Assembly (NCBI RefSeq): GCF_037071985.1
Contig: NZ_JAXHDF010000011.1
Coordinates: forward strand, 62,001-126,000
Direction of reading: 5' to 3'
DNA: 64,000 nt
From: Pseudogracilibacillus sp037071985
GTDB lineage: Bacteria; Bacillota; Bacilli; Bacillales; Amphibacillaceae
The number at the start of each line of letters is the position of its first letter. Positions within the stretch are counted from its first letter, which is position 1. Shown piece after piece: positions 43,512-51,618 of the stretch. Made by a program: the position numbers and the translations under genes. The notes under the pieces were generated by a model. It was not told the origin of the DNA, did not search any database, and was given only the letters and a program-made list of their open reading frames with translations.

Positions 43512-45994
43512 TTGATTCAATACAAGCAATTGCCAGTAGGTTTTTTAGGAGAAATAAGTTAATAGCTTTTACCTCCATTATCGGAGTGATGATTTCCATA
43601 ACATTAATCATTACGATGGTCGTATTTGTAACTGATGCCAAACGTTCACTTGTTGAAGAAGTAGAAAAAATGTACGGCAAGATGGATCTTGCTGTTGGCT
43701 ATAATCCGGAACAGAATCTATTTATTGATGAGAAACTTAGTGGAATGATTAATAGTCTAGAAGGGGTAGAGGAAACGTCGGAAGCTTTTCTCGCTCATTA
43801 TTTTATTGATGATCTTCAAGAACGTTTTTATACCGTTGGAGTGGAGGATGATTCCCTTGCCAAAAGCAGATATCATTTTAGAGAAACGATCCATGCTGAT
43901 GAAGTAAGCTTAAATAACGCATTAGCAACATTGCTTCACACAACGCCTGGTGATCAAATTACGGTCGAAGGAAACGATTATACAGTAAAAGAAATTCTTC
44001 CTGATCTTGAAGAAGCGGGACAGGTCACTGACATACTGTTAATAAACCGGCAAGCGATGGCAGAGCAGGAGTTTGAAAAAACTGGCAACAAAAAACAGTC
44101 TGATTATATGATGGTTGAGGTTAGTGAACATGTTGATGTGTATGAGCTCGCTCAAACTTTGAAAAAAATTGATCCCGAGCTTCGTGTAGATATTGCAGTA
44201 GAGGATGAATTTTTAAAAAGTAATTTGGATTTGCAGCTTCAATTTGTGATAGGGCTTTCAGTATTAGTTATATTAATAACCGCGCTCTTTATTATTTCTA
44301 ATTTTGAACTATTTTTATATAAATATAAGCATGAGTTGGCCATTTTAAGATCGTTAGGGGCCACAAAACGACAAGTGTTTTCTATTATATTATATCAATC
44401 AGCAATCATAAACGTAATCGGCGGTATTAGTGCACTTTTATTCAGTTTTATCGCTTACCGTTATTTACAGTCCTTTTTAGGGAAATTATTTGATGTGGCA
44501 ACAGATACGTTAACATATAATTTCCCTGTTGCAATCGTCGTGGCACTGATTAGCATTGTCTGTATACAAGCATTTATGCTTATTCCAGCATACCGAAGCA
44601 GTCGACTTCTTCCTGTGACCATTATGCAAGAAAATGAGGAACTCGGATTTTCTCATACATTGATAAGGAAAAAGAGCGGGTTTATTGGGATTATTTTATC
44701 TGGATTCCTCATTGTTTTTGGCGTTATATTTAGTGAATTACCAGCGTTTATTCTCGTTGGGAGTATTGGCTTTCTATTAAGCTGTATCATATTATTCCCA
44801 CTCTATCTGCCAAAGGTAATGGAAAAGATGTTGCTGATTATGAGGCGAGTAATTGGAAATATTTCATTTATTTCGTTGAAAAATACCATTCCGCAAGTAA
44901 GGAAAAACACGTTTATTGTATTAATTATTAGTGCAATGATGATCATTGTCGTGTTTGGTTCTACATTTATTCAAACGATCCAGCAAACAGATATTAATTA
45001 TATTAAGGAACAATATGAAACAGAGATCGTTCTTACGAATAAGTTGACGAAAAGTTCTACTATTCGTGCAGATGAATTGAGAGAAGAAGTTTCCCGGCTA
45101 AGTACAATTACACATGTAAGTACCCAAAGTTCACAAGATAACGGTATGATTGAAGGGATGCAAGAGAACGTGTATTTTGACTATTCATTTGCAGACATTT
45201 CGGCAATGAACGAACAAGGACTCTTGGAAACGACTGTTAACAATCCGAATGAAGTGATTGTTAAAGAAAGTTTTGCTAAGGAACACGGACTACAAATCGG
45301 TGATACTCTACATCTGAACATGGACTATGATAATAACCAATATAAATTTTTACAGCGTGGTGAAGTGGTCATTGGTAATATTGTCAAAGCTTTCCCATAT
45401 CCGAATGAAATTAGAGATATATTTATAGATTGGGAAACGGGTGTCTTTGACCCTGACTTTAAAACAGTGGAGCAAGCTTTCGTTGATGTAACAGACCCTG
45501 AACTTGCCATTACCGAGCTTGAAGGAATAAAAAGCATTTATCCGGAAATTCAGGTGAACAGCTTGGAGAAATCACTTCAGCAATCGAAACAAATGTCCTC
45601 TCAACGGTGGGTGATTTTTATCATCGTCTTAGTTGTAATTCTGCTTAGCGTTATGTTCGGCGTGATTAATACACTTATTAATAATATTCATGCCAAACGA
45701 AAAGAATTTGCTGTTATGCGAGTGGTCTATTTGAAACCGAAAAATATTATCCAAGTCATTATGACACAGGTAACAACATATATTGCGCTTGGAGTTGCGG
45801 TAGGGATTGTTTTAGGATTTATTTTTACCTATTTAATTAGCTTAGTGGACCCAGGTATCTTGTCCTTTAATTACACGATCATTGCAATTATGGCTATCGC
45901 TATTTTTGTCATCGCATATATTGTACTCGTTCCTGTCGCAAACCGACTTGGGAAATTAAATATTTCAACTGAATTAATGCAAGATCATAAATGA
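43508..45994 (+). CDS. FtsX-domain ABC permease (MacB-like, two FtsX blocks)
   Basis: Permease of 828 residues. One N-terminal helix (about 18-40) is followed by a large outside domain, three helices with an FtsX block (about 245-360), two further helices (about 400-440), a second outside domain (about 480-690), and three final helices with the second FtsX block. This is the mechanotransmission type of ABC protein used for lipoprotein, peptide or drug handling. Translation is coupled to the ATPase gene. The substrate is unknown. A long terminator-like hairpin on the other strand starts right at its stop. Confidence 0.9.
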   Translation: MIDSIQAIASRFFRRNKLIAFTSIIGVMISITLIITMVVFVTDAKRSLVEEVEKMYGKMDLAVGYNPEQNLFIDEKLSGMINSLEGVEETSEAFLAHYFIDDLQERFYTVGVEDDSLAKSRYHFRETIHADEVSLNNALATLLHTTPGDQITVEGNDYTVKEILPDLEEAGQVTDILLINRQAMAEQEFEKTGNKKQSDYMMVEVSEHVDVYELAQTLKKIDPELRVDIAVEDEFLKSNLDLQLQFVIGLSVLVILITALFIISNFELFLYKYKHELAILRSLGATKRQVFSIILYQSAIINVIGGISALLFSFIAYRYLQSFLGKLFDVATDTLTYNFPVAIVVALISIVCIQAFMLIPAYRSSRLLPVTIMQENEELGFSHTLIRKKSGFIGIILSGFLIVFGVIFSELPAFILVGSIGFLLSCIILFPLYLPKVMEKMLLIMRRVIGNISFISLKNTIPQVRKNTFIVLIISAMMIIVVFGSTFIQTIQQTDINYIKEQYETEIVLTNKLTKSSTIRADELREEVSRLSTITHVSTQSSQDNGMIEGMQENVYFDYSFADISAMNEQGLLETTVNNPNEVIVKESFAKEHGLQIGDTLHLNMDYDNNQYKFLQRGEVVIGNIVKAFPYPNEIRDIFIDWETGVFDPDFKTVEQAFVDVTDPELAITELEGIKSIYPEIQVNSLEKSLQQSKQMSSQRWVIFIIVLVVILLSVMFGVINTLINNIHAKRKEFAVMRVVYLKPKNIIQVIMTQVTTYIALGVAVGIVLGFIFTYLISLVDPGILSFNYTIIAIMAIAIFVIAYIVLVPVANRLGKLNISTELMQDHK

Positions 45995-46068
45995 AAAAGT
46001 CCTTTTCCTTAGGGCGGGAAGAGTGGTGCCCAAGATATATGCACGCTCCTCTGAGGAAAAGGACTAAC
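45995..46068 (-). terminator. Long-loop terminator of the small genes on the minus strand
   Basis: AGTCCTTTTCCT and AGGAAAAGGACT are perfect 12-bp arms; on the minus strand the second arm runs into TTTTT. The loop of about 45 bases holds a further hairpin GGGC/GCCC, so the structure is far larger than usual terminators. It would end transcription from 46.1-46.7 kb. Confidence 0.7.
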
Positions 46069-46072
46069 TAAT

Positions 46073-46213
46073 TTAGAAAAAGTACGTATACAGTTTGATA
46101 ACACCTAGGATTAATAAAACGATTCCTAATCCTTTAAACGTAAATCCTGTGACGGAATTTCTTTCTGGCATCCTTGAATCCCATGATTCCCTGTCCCTAT
46201 CGAAAGAACTCAC
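46073..46213 (-). CDS. Small membrane protein, about 46 aa, uncertain start
   Basis: The frame from GTG 46213 gives a charged N-terminus (FDRDRESWDSRMPERN), then one hydrophobic helix (GLGIVLLILGVIKLYTYFF) to the stop. AGGAGGTGA overlaps the GTG, so this start is poor; the ATG at MPERN (about 46168) has no site. The hydrophilic-then-hydrophobic pattern and a following terminator suggest a real gene. Function unknown. Confidence 0.45.
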   Translation of the reverse strand: MSSFDRDRESWDSRMPERNSVTGFTFKGLGIVLLILGVIKLYTYFF

Positions 46214-46254
46214 CTCCTAATATGAAACGTTTTTATTCCATCCAATATTCCCGT

Positions 46255-46550
46255 AAGCTCAACTGCCTATTGAGAAATGTCACTTCCTAAGAGTGAACGT
46301 TTTACAAAACATGTAGTCGTATTGCGAGCGGACCCCATTTTTCTTCCTCTGTTTTTTGTGAAGATCGTATATGTTTTATCGAATCAAAAGGTTCGTAAAT
46401 AACTTCATCTAAGCTCAACTGCCTATTCTAATAGTGAACGCTTTACAAAAAATGTAGTGGACTTTCGAGCGCACCCATTTTTCTTCCTCTGTTTTTTGTG
46501 AAGATCGTATATTTTTTATCGAATCAAAAGGTTCGTAAATAACTTCATCT
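46255..46550. repeat. Imperfect tandem duplication of about 140-156 bp
   Basis: Copy 1 at 46255-46410 and copy 2 at 46411-46550. The part 46335-46410 matches 46475-46550 with almost no difference; the other part (AAGCTCAACTGCCTATT, GTGAACG.TTTACAAAA) is shared but has a 16-base indel. On the minus strand each copy reads DEVIYEPFDSIK.IRSSQKTEEEKW; copy 1 runs on to a stop at 46302, copy 2 changes frame after EKW. There is no good start, so these look like remains of a duplicated small gene. Confidence 0.7.
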
Positions 46551-46561
46551 CACGCAGCATT

Positions 46562-46696
46562 CTATTCTTCTACTTTTTCCGCGAGCTGGCTGATGATCCA
46601 ACGCTCAGCAGTTTCTTCACTGACCGTATAAATTTTTCCGGCACGGAGCAACTCCCCACGGTACATCGTTTGAATATTCATTTTAACTTTTACCAT
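46562..46696 (-). CDS. Small protein, 44 aa, resembling a phage-type DUF
   Basis: ATG 46696 has GAAGGAG 8 bases before it. The product begins MVKVKMNIQTMYRGELLRAG and continues with KIYTVSEETAERWIISQLAEKVEE. The pattern (short beta region, K-x-Y-x-V-x-x-x-x-A-x-x-x-I, acidic end) resembles small structural or accessory proteins of Bacillus prophages (DUF7210-like); that is by eye. No other phage gene is near. A duplicated fragment follows on the same strand. Confidence 0.6.
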   Translation of the reverse strand: MVKVKMNIQTMYRGELLRAGKIYTVSEETAERWIISQLAEKVEE

Positions 46697-46837
46697 CGTA
46701 TTAACTCCTTCAACTTGTTAATTTAATTATACATAAATATTGAGTGAAGGGAAATACGCTTTTAAATGATCATATCTTCAAATAGAACTCAAATTCTTAT
46801 TAAGCGTATGAATGAGAATGATAAACACCTTTAATCG

Positions 46838-47192
46838 TTCCCTAAACTAGAGAATTTGCGAAATAGGGTAACGAATACGTGCTATTCGTTCCCCAACCCA
46901 GCGAATTTGCGAAATAGGGTAACGAATACGTGCTATTCGTTCCCCAACCCAGCGAATTTGCGAAATAGAGTAACGAATATGTTCTAATCGTTCCCCAACC
47001 CAGCGAATTTGCGAAATAGAGTAACGAATATGTTCTAATCGTTCCCCAACCCAGCGAATTACGGAAATAAGGTAACGAATACGTGCTATTCGTTCCCTAA
47101 CCCAGCGAATTGTCGAAATAAGGTAACGAATACGTGTTATTCGTTCCCTAACCCAGCGAATTTGCGAAATAGAGTAACGAATAGTGTTATAC
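46838..47192. repeat. 51-bp tandem repeat array, seven unit starts
   Basis: Unit starts lie at 46867, 46918, 46969, 47020, 47071, 47122 and 47173, each exactly 51 bases apart; a partial unit precedes the first. Each unit carries the arms AACGAAT and ATTCGTT (loop 7), then CCCAACCCAGCGAATT and GCGAAATAG. In units at 46969 and 47020 the right arm is AATCGTT. Because 51 is a multiple of 3 the array is open in one minus frame for 118 codons with a 17-residue period, but no ribosome site is present. The same core makes a 52-bp repeat at 29.0 kb. Confidence 0.9.
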
Positions 47193-47228
47193 CACCTAAA
47201 CACTCTTAATTAATTTTTCCTAAGAAAA

Positions 47229-48158
47229 TTAAGAATCATAGATATAATAGGACGAGCGCCCTTTACGAATTAAAGTGAGGTTATTTGTTAAAATGGAGCG
47301 TATCACTTTTTTAGATGTGATCCCGTTAACCCAATCGTGCAATTCTGTAATAGTTATTAGTCGCTCAGGAAAAAGAAAGCTGAATTCTTTCACACTGCGT
47401 TTAATTGCTGACTCAATAGTTTCTTTTTCACCACATTTAGAACAAATAATTTTCAATTTACTAGATGATACTAAAAGCTTCCGACAAAAGCCACACATGA
47501 CACCTTTTTGTAACTGCTCATAGTGATATTCAAGTTGTCGGTTTCTCGTGAACTCAGGTAAGTGACGAGAAACCAGCTCTTTAGCAACATTCATGTGGGC
47601 GGAATTTAGTCTTGTTGTTCTTGAATTTAACTCCTGCATATAGCGGTTTAGCTGCGTGGGAAAGACAATTGATTTGGTGTAAGGTGCTTGATAGAGTGTA
47701 AATTCAGGATTCACGAAGATAAGGTAGGCTTCGATTTGGAAGGGTGCGCCGATTTGATGGAGCAGGTTACGTAGTAAAAGTTCACTTCGTTGTAGTTGTT
47801 GTAGAGGATTTCGAATCTCTTTTTTGGATGGGACGACATACCACTGATTTTCTTTAACGTAAAAGTCACCTTCAAAATTTTTGATTTCATTCAAGATTAT
47901 TTTATTGTCCAGTACTAGCAGATGGTCGATTTGGAATTCAGATTGATTACTTTCTAATAGGAGATCATAGAGGCTAATGTATTCTCCATGGATTTTTTCT
48001 TTTAGTAATTCAAAAAACAAGCGCTCTCCCTCATATCCTTTTTCTAAATTTCTGAGATTTGCTCTGTCGCTGGAGGATAGTAACATTCTGGAATCTAAAT
48101 AGGTGAGGAGTTGTAACTCGTGAGGTGTAAGAGGTTTTTGATGTTTCGTTATTAGCAT
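47229..48158 (-). CDS. NERD-domain protein with C-terminal zinc ribbon
   Basis: Protein of 309 residues. The NERD nuclease-related domain spans about residues 40-150: GYEGERLFFELL, the acidic FQIDHLLVLDNKIILNEIKN (Asp and the E-x-K that matches nuclease sites) and the hydrophobic continuation. A zinc ribbon CGFC-x14-CSKCGEKE follows at about 215-240, then a helical end. The start is ATG 48158, 9 bases after AAAGG. Role unknown; DNA processing is the family guess. It lies between the 51-bp array and topB. Confidence 0.85.
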   Translation of the reverse strand: MLITKHQKPLTPHELQLLTYLDSRMLLSSSDRANLRNLEKGYEGERLFFELLKEKIHGEYISLYDLLLESNQSEFQIDHLLVLDNKIILNEIKNFEGDFYVKENQWYVVPSKKEIRNPLQQLQRSELLLRNLLHQIGAPFQIEAYLIFVNPEFTLYQAPYTKSIVFPTQLNRYMQELNSRTTRLNSAHMNVAKELVSRHLPEFTRNRQLEYHYEQLQKGVMCGFCRKLLVSSSKLKIICSKCGEKETIESAIKRSVKEFSFLFPERLITITELHDWVNGITSKKVIRSILTNNLTLIRKGRSSYYIYDS

Positions 48159-48379
48159 GGGCATCATCCTTTTCTACTATTAAACTCACTATATATAAAA
48201 AAATGCGAAAACTCAAATATGGATGAATAATGTTTAACAGATGATCTTTCATGCACTCCTATTTAGTTCATCCATTTCTTCATTATTGTACGTTTTTAGA
48301 ATAGGAATGATTTAAGAAAACATCCTCCTCGCTTATTTGTGTTAAACTAATTATAGAAAACATAGAGAGGGTTTTTTAC

Positions 48380-50539
48380 GTGAGTAAAACGGTTGTATTA
48401 GCTGAAAAGCCATCAGTAGCACGAGATATCGCACGGGTACTTGGAGCTAATAAAGGTGGGAACGGCTATTTAGAAGGAACAAAATATATTGTTACATGGG
48501 CGCTCGGACATTTAGTGACACTTGCGACTCCAGATATGTACGATAATAAATATAAAACATGGCGACTTGAGGATTTACCGATGGTGCCAAAACATTTAAA
48601 AACGATTGTTATTCAAAAAACAGGAAAGCAATTTAATACGGTCAAACACCAGCTAAAACGGAATGATGTGAAAGATATTGTTATCGCTACAGATGCTGGA
48701 CGAGAAGGAGAGCTTGTTGCTCGTTGGATCATTGATAAAGCACGCGTCAACAAGCCTATAAAACGATTATGGATTTCATCTGTAACAGACAAAGCCATTC
48801 GAGATGGATTTAAAAACTTACAGCCCGGGAAAAAGTATGAAAACTTATACGCTTCAGCTGTAGCACGCTCGGAGGCGGATTGGTATGTTGGTCTCAACGC
48901 GACAAGGGCGCTTACGACCAAACACAATGCGCAGCTTTCAAGCGGCCGTGTGCAGACACCGACACTTGGTATCCTTGCCACCCGCGAAAAAGAAATCCGT
49001 GAATTTCGTCCTCAGACTTTTTACGGCTTAGAAATGAAAACACAAAAAGGAACACCTTTTACTTGGCAAGATGCGAAGGGGAACACACGGATTTTTAACA
49101 AAGAAAAAGCGGAAAAACTTCGCTCGGATGTGAACAAAAAACAAGCGACTATTATTTCAGTGGAGAAAAATCATAAAAAACAATTTGCACCTCAATTATA
49201 TGATTTAACAGAATTGCAGCGTGATGCGAACCGAATCTTTAACTTTTCAGGGAAACAGACACTTAACGCCATGCAAAATTTATACGAAAGACATAAAGTG
49301 CTCACATATCCGCGAACAGACTCACGGGTGATCACAACAGACATCGTTCCGACATTAAAAGATCGTCTTGAAGCGTGTGGAGTGGATCAGTATGCTAATG
49401 TGGCACGAAAACTTGCTCGGAAAAACTTCAAACTACCGAAATCAGTTGTAAATGATGCACAAGTAAGTGATCACCATGCGATTATTCCAACGGAGGAAAC
49501 GGTAGACCTTACTGAACTAGGAAGCAATGAACGAAAAATTTATGACCTTGTGGTGAAGCGGTTTTTAGCTATTTTATCTGATCCACATGAATACGAAGAA
49601 GTACGGGTTACCGCAGAGCTTGAGGGTGAACGTTTTGTAGCACGTGGAACTACTGTGCAAAAACTTGGCTGGAAAGAAGTATATGAATCAGGCGAGAGCG
49701 CAGACCGTGGTGAATCTCTAGCCCAGTACAAAGAAGGCGCTCATATCCAAAATGTTTCTGTAGGTATCACGGAAGGCGAAACAAAACCTCCGGAACGTTT
49801 CACTGAAGGAGCGCTTTTAAAAGCAATGGAAAATCCGGCAAAATATATGAGTGCAGATGAAAAACATTTGGCAAAAACTCTTCATCAGGCGGGTGGTATT
49901 GGAACTGTTGCAACGAGGGCAGACATTATTGATAAGCTGATCAATGGACAATCGATGGAGCTGCGGGGAAAATATTTATATTTAACGCAGACGGGAAAAC
50001 AGTTGCTCGATCTTGCACCGGAAGAGTTGCGATCGCCAGCCTTAACAGCAGAATGGGAACAGAAATTGACGCAAATTGAAAAAGGGAAATTAAATAAACA
50101 GCAATTTATCGCAGAGATTAAACAGTACACAGAAAAAATTGTCCGGGAAATAAAACAAGCCGACGCGACATTTAAACATGATAATTTAACTGGAACGAAA
50201 TGTCCACGCTGTGACAGTCTCATGCTTGAAATTGAAAACAGAAATGGAAAAATGCTGCGCTGTCAAGATCGTTCGTGTAATTATAAGAAAAATGTTTATA
50301 AAAATACGAATGCGCGTTGTCCGAATTGTAAGAAGCGACTAAAGCTTTACGGAGAAGGTGATGGGCAAACCTTCACCTGTATGTGCGGACATCGTGAAAA
50401 ACTGGCTACATTCCAGGAGCGCCGGAAAAAATCACAAAACACCCGAGTGTCGAAAAAAGATATTAATAAATATATGAAGAAACAGGATGATTTTAAGAAC
50501 AACGCGCTCGCTGAAGCGTTGGCAAAGTTGAAGAAGTGA
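48380..50539 (+). CDS. topB: DNA topoisomerase III
   Basis: Type IA topoisomerase of 719 residues. It starts with the Toprim motif VVLAEKPSVARDIARVLGA and DAGREGELVAR, has the active-site tyrosine in LTYPRTDSR (near residue 310), AVARSEADWYVGLNATRAL and the late GIGTVATRADIIDKL. The end has two zinc-ribbon pairs (CPRCDSLMLE...CQDRSC and CPNCKKRLKL...CMC). GTG start with GAGAGGG 7 bases before. Relaxes negative supercoils and decatenates DNA. Single gene. Confidence 0.95.
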   Translation: MSKTVVLAEKPSVARDIARVLGANKGGNGYLEGTKYIVTWALGHLVTLATPDMYDNKYKTWRLEDLPMVPKHLKTIVIQKTGKQFNTVKHQLKRNDVKDIVIATDAGREGELVARWIIDKARVNKPIKRLWISSVTDKAIRDGFKNLQPGKKYENLYASAVARSEADWYVGLNATRALTTKHNAQLSSGRVQTPTLGILATREKEIREFRPQTFYGLEMKTQKGTPFTWQDAKGNTRIFNKEKAEKLRSDVNKKQATIISVEKNHKKQFAPQLYDLTELQRDANRIFNFSGKQTLNAMQNLYERHKVLTYPRTDSRVITTDIVPTLKDRLEACGVDQYANVARKLARKNFKLPKSVVNDAQVSDHHAIIPTEETVDLTELGSNERKIYDLVVKRFLAILSDPHEYEEVRVTAELEGERFVARGTTVQKLGWKEVYESGESADRGESLAQYKEGAHIQNVSVGITEGETKPPERFTEGALLKAMENPAKYMSADEKHLAKTLHQAGGIGTVATRADIIDKLINGQSMELRGKYLYLTQTGKQLLDLAPEELRSPALTAEWEQKLTQIEKGKLNKQQFIAEIKQYTEKIVREIKQADATFKHDNLTGTKCPRCDSLMLEIENRNGKMLRCQDRSCNYKKNVYKNTNARCPNCKKRLKLYGEGDGQTFTCMCGHREKLATFQERRKKSQNTRVSKKDINKYMKKQDDFKNNALAEALAKLKK

Positions 50540-50541
50540 GG

Positions 50542-50570
50542 AAGGAGGGGCTAATAATCAGCCCTTCCTT
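50542..50570. terminator. Terminator between topB and proline dehydrogenase
   Basis: AAGGAGGGGCT (50542-50552), loop AATAATC, AGCCCTTCCTT (50560-50570); T-rich ends on both sides are short. It separates two converging genes. Confidence 0.75.
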
Positions 50571-51504
50571 ATTTATTGTCCACGATATCTGAAATAAATT
50601 GATATATATTTTTTGGATGTTCGGCGAGGCGATGACAAACGTATAAGAACCAATCATTTCCGTAGGTGAGATAGACTTTACACGGATATCCTTTATTTTG
50701 TAGTTTTTTTAGTAAATGTGGCTGAATGCCATAAAGCATTTCTATTTCCACATTCGGAAGTTGAAAATAATTCCGACGTTCGAATTCATCAAGAATTGCT
50801 TCATCGTAGGTAGCGATGGATACAGGATGATTGGCCCTGATGAGTTGTTCAACAATATAAAGATAATTCTCATTTAACGCATTCGATCTAGGGATAGCGA
50901 TATCAGTCGGTTCTTTGTAAGCACCTTTTACGACTCTGATCTTTCCTGGATATGTAAGGAGCTCCTTAATGTCTTCACGTGATCGATATAAATGGGCTTG
51001 TATTGTAATACCTACATTTGAAAACATTTTGGACACATTTTTATAAATCGATAAAATGTCTTCGGTTTTATCAGACTCTTCCATACTGATCATGATTGTT
51101 ATATTATGCATGCTCGCTTTTTCAGCAATTTCAATAATATTTTCTTCGGCAATTTTAGGATTGATTGTTAACCCAATATGCGATAGATCAAGTGACACAG
51201 TTTGTTTGATGGTATGTGTGCTAAAATCGTTGATAATATGAAGAAATTCTTCTTTTGCTTTTACACTATCTTTGATCGTTAGCGAATTTTCTCCAATATA
51301 TTCTAGTGAAACTCGGTACCCTTCCGTAAATAACTTTTGCGCAATTTTAATTCCTTCAAATCTTTTTTCTCCAGTAATATACCTGTGCGCTCCTTTTCGC
51401 AGCATGGAATATATCTGCTTGTTTTCTTGGATATACGCTTTTATTTCTTTATTCCGTGCTATCTTTTTCATCGCTTCTTGAGCATGTAATTCTGATGTTT
51501 TCAA
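50569..51504 (-). CDS. Proline dehydrogenase family protein
   Basis: FAD-dependent TIM-barrel protein of 311 residues. It has VSLEYIGEN near residue 64, LDLSHIGLT, the IRVVKGAYKEP segment and a C-terminal VYLTYGNDWFLYVCHRLAEHPKN in two parts. In typical proline dehydrogenases the last helix reads Y-x-x-R-R-L-A-E; here the first Arg is His, so proline may bind differently. The start is TTG, after AAAGGGGAT. It would make pyrroline-5-carboxylate from proline. A MocR regulator is divergent, 114 bases away, and probably controls it. Confidence 0.85.
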   Translation of the reverse strand: MKTSELHAQEAMKKIARNKEIKAYIQENKQIYSMLRKGAHRYITGEKRFEGIKIAQKLFTEGYRVSLEYIGENSLTIKDSVKAKEEFLHIINDFSTHTIKQTVSLDLSHIGLTINPKIAEENIIEIAEKASMHNITIMISMEESDKTEDILSIYKNVSKMFSNVGITIQAHLYRSREDIKELLTYPGKIRVVKGAYKEPTDIAIPRSNALNENYLYIVEQLIRANHPVSIATYDEAILDEFERRNYFQLPNVEIEMLYGIQPHLLKKLQNKGYPCKVYLTYGNDWFLYVCHRLAEHPKNIYQFISDIVDNK

Positions 51505-51566
51505 CTTGTTTATCCCCTTTTCGATTATTTATTTTTACTTTAACATGATAAAATGGTTACGATTAG

Positions 51567-51580
51567 AGCCACTTATGGCT
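51567..51580. promoter_or_regulatory. Palindrome between proline dehydrogenase and MocR genes
   Basis: AGCCA-CTTA-TGGCT, a perfect 5-bp-arm palindrome with a 4-base centre, in the 114-base divergent gap. MocR regulators often bind direct repeats, so this may be an operator of another kind or chance. Confidence 0.3.
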
Positions 51581-51618
51581 AAGTTTGACAGTACCACTTT
51601 TAAGAGGAGGAAGTTGCT

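Noticed and set aside
46838..47192. CRISPR array
   Set aside because: The units are contiguous and alike over their whole length; there are no unique spacers and no cas genes near.
46847..47203. Open frame of 118 codons on the minus strand with a 17-residue repeat
   Set aside because: The frame is open only because the repeat unit is 51 bp, a multiple of three. It starts with GTG and lacks a ribosome site, and the DNA folds as repeated hairpins. Reported as a repeat, not a gene.
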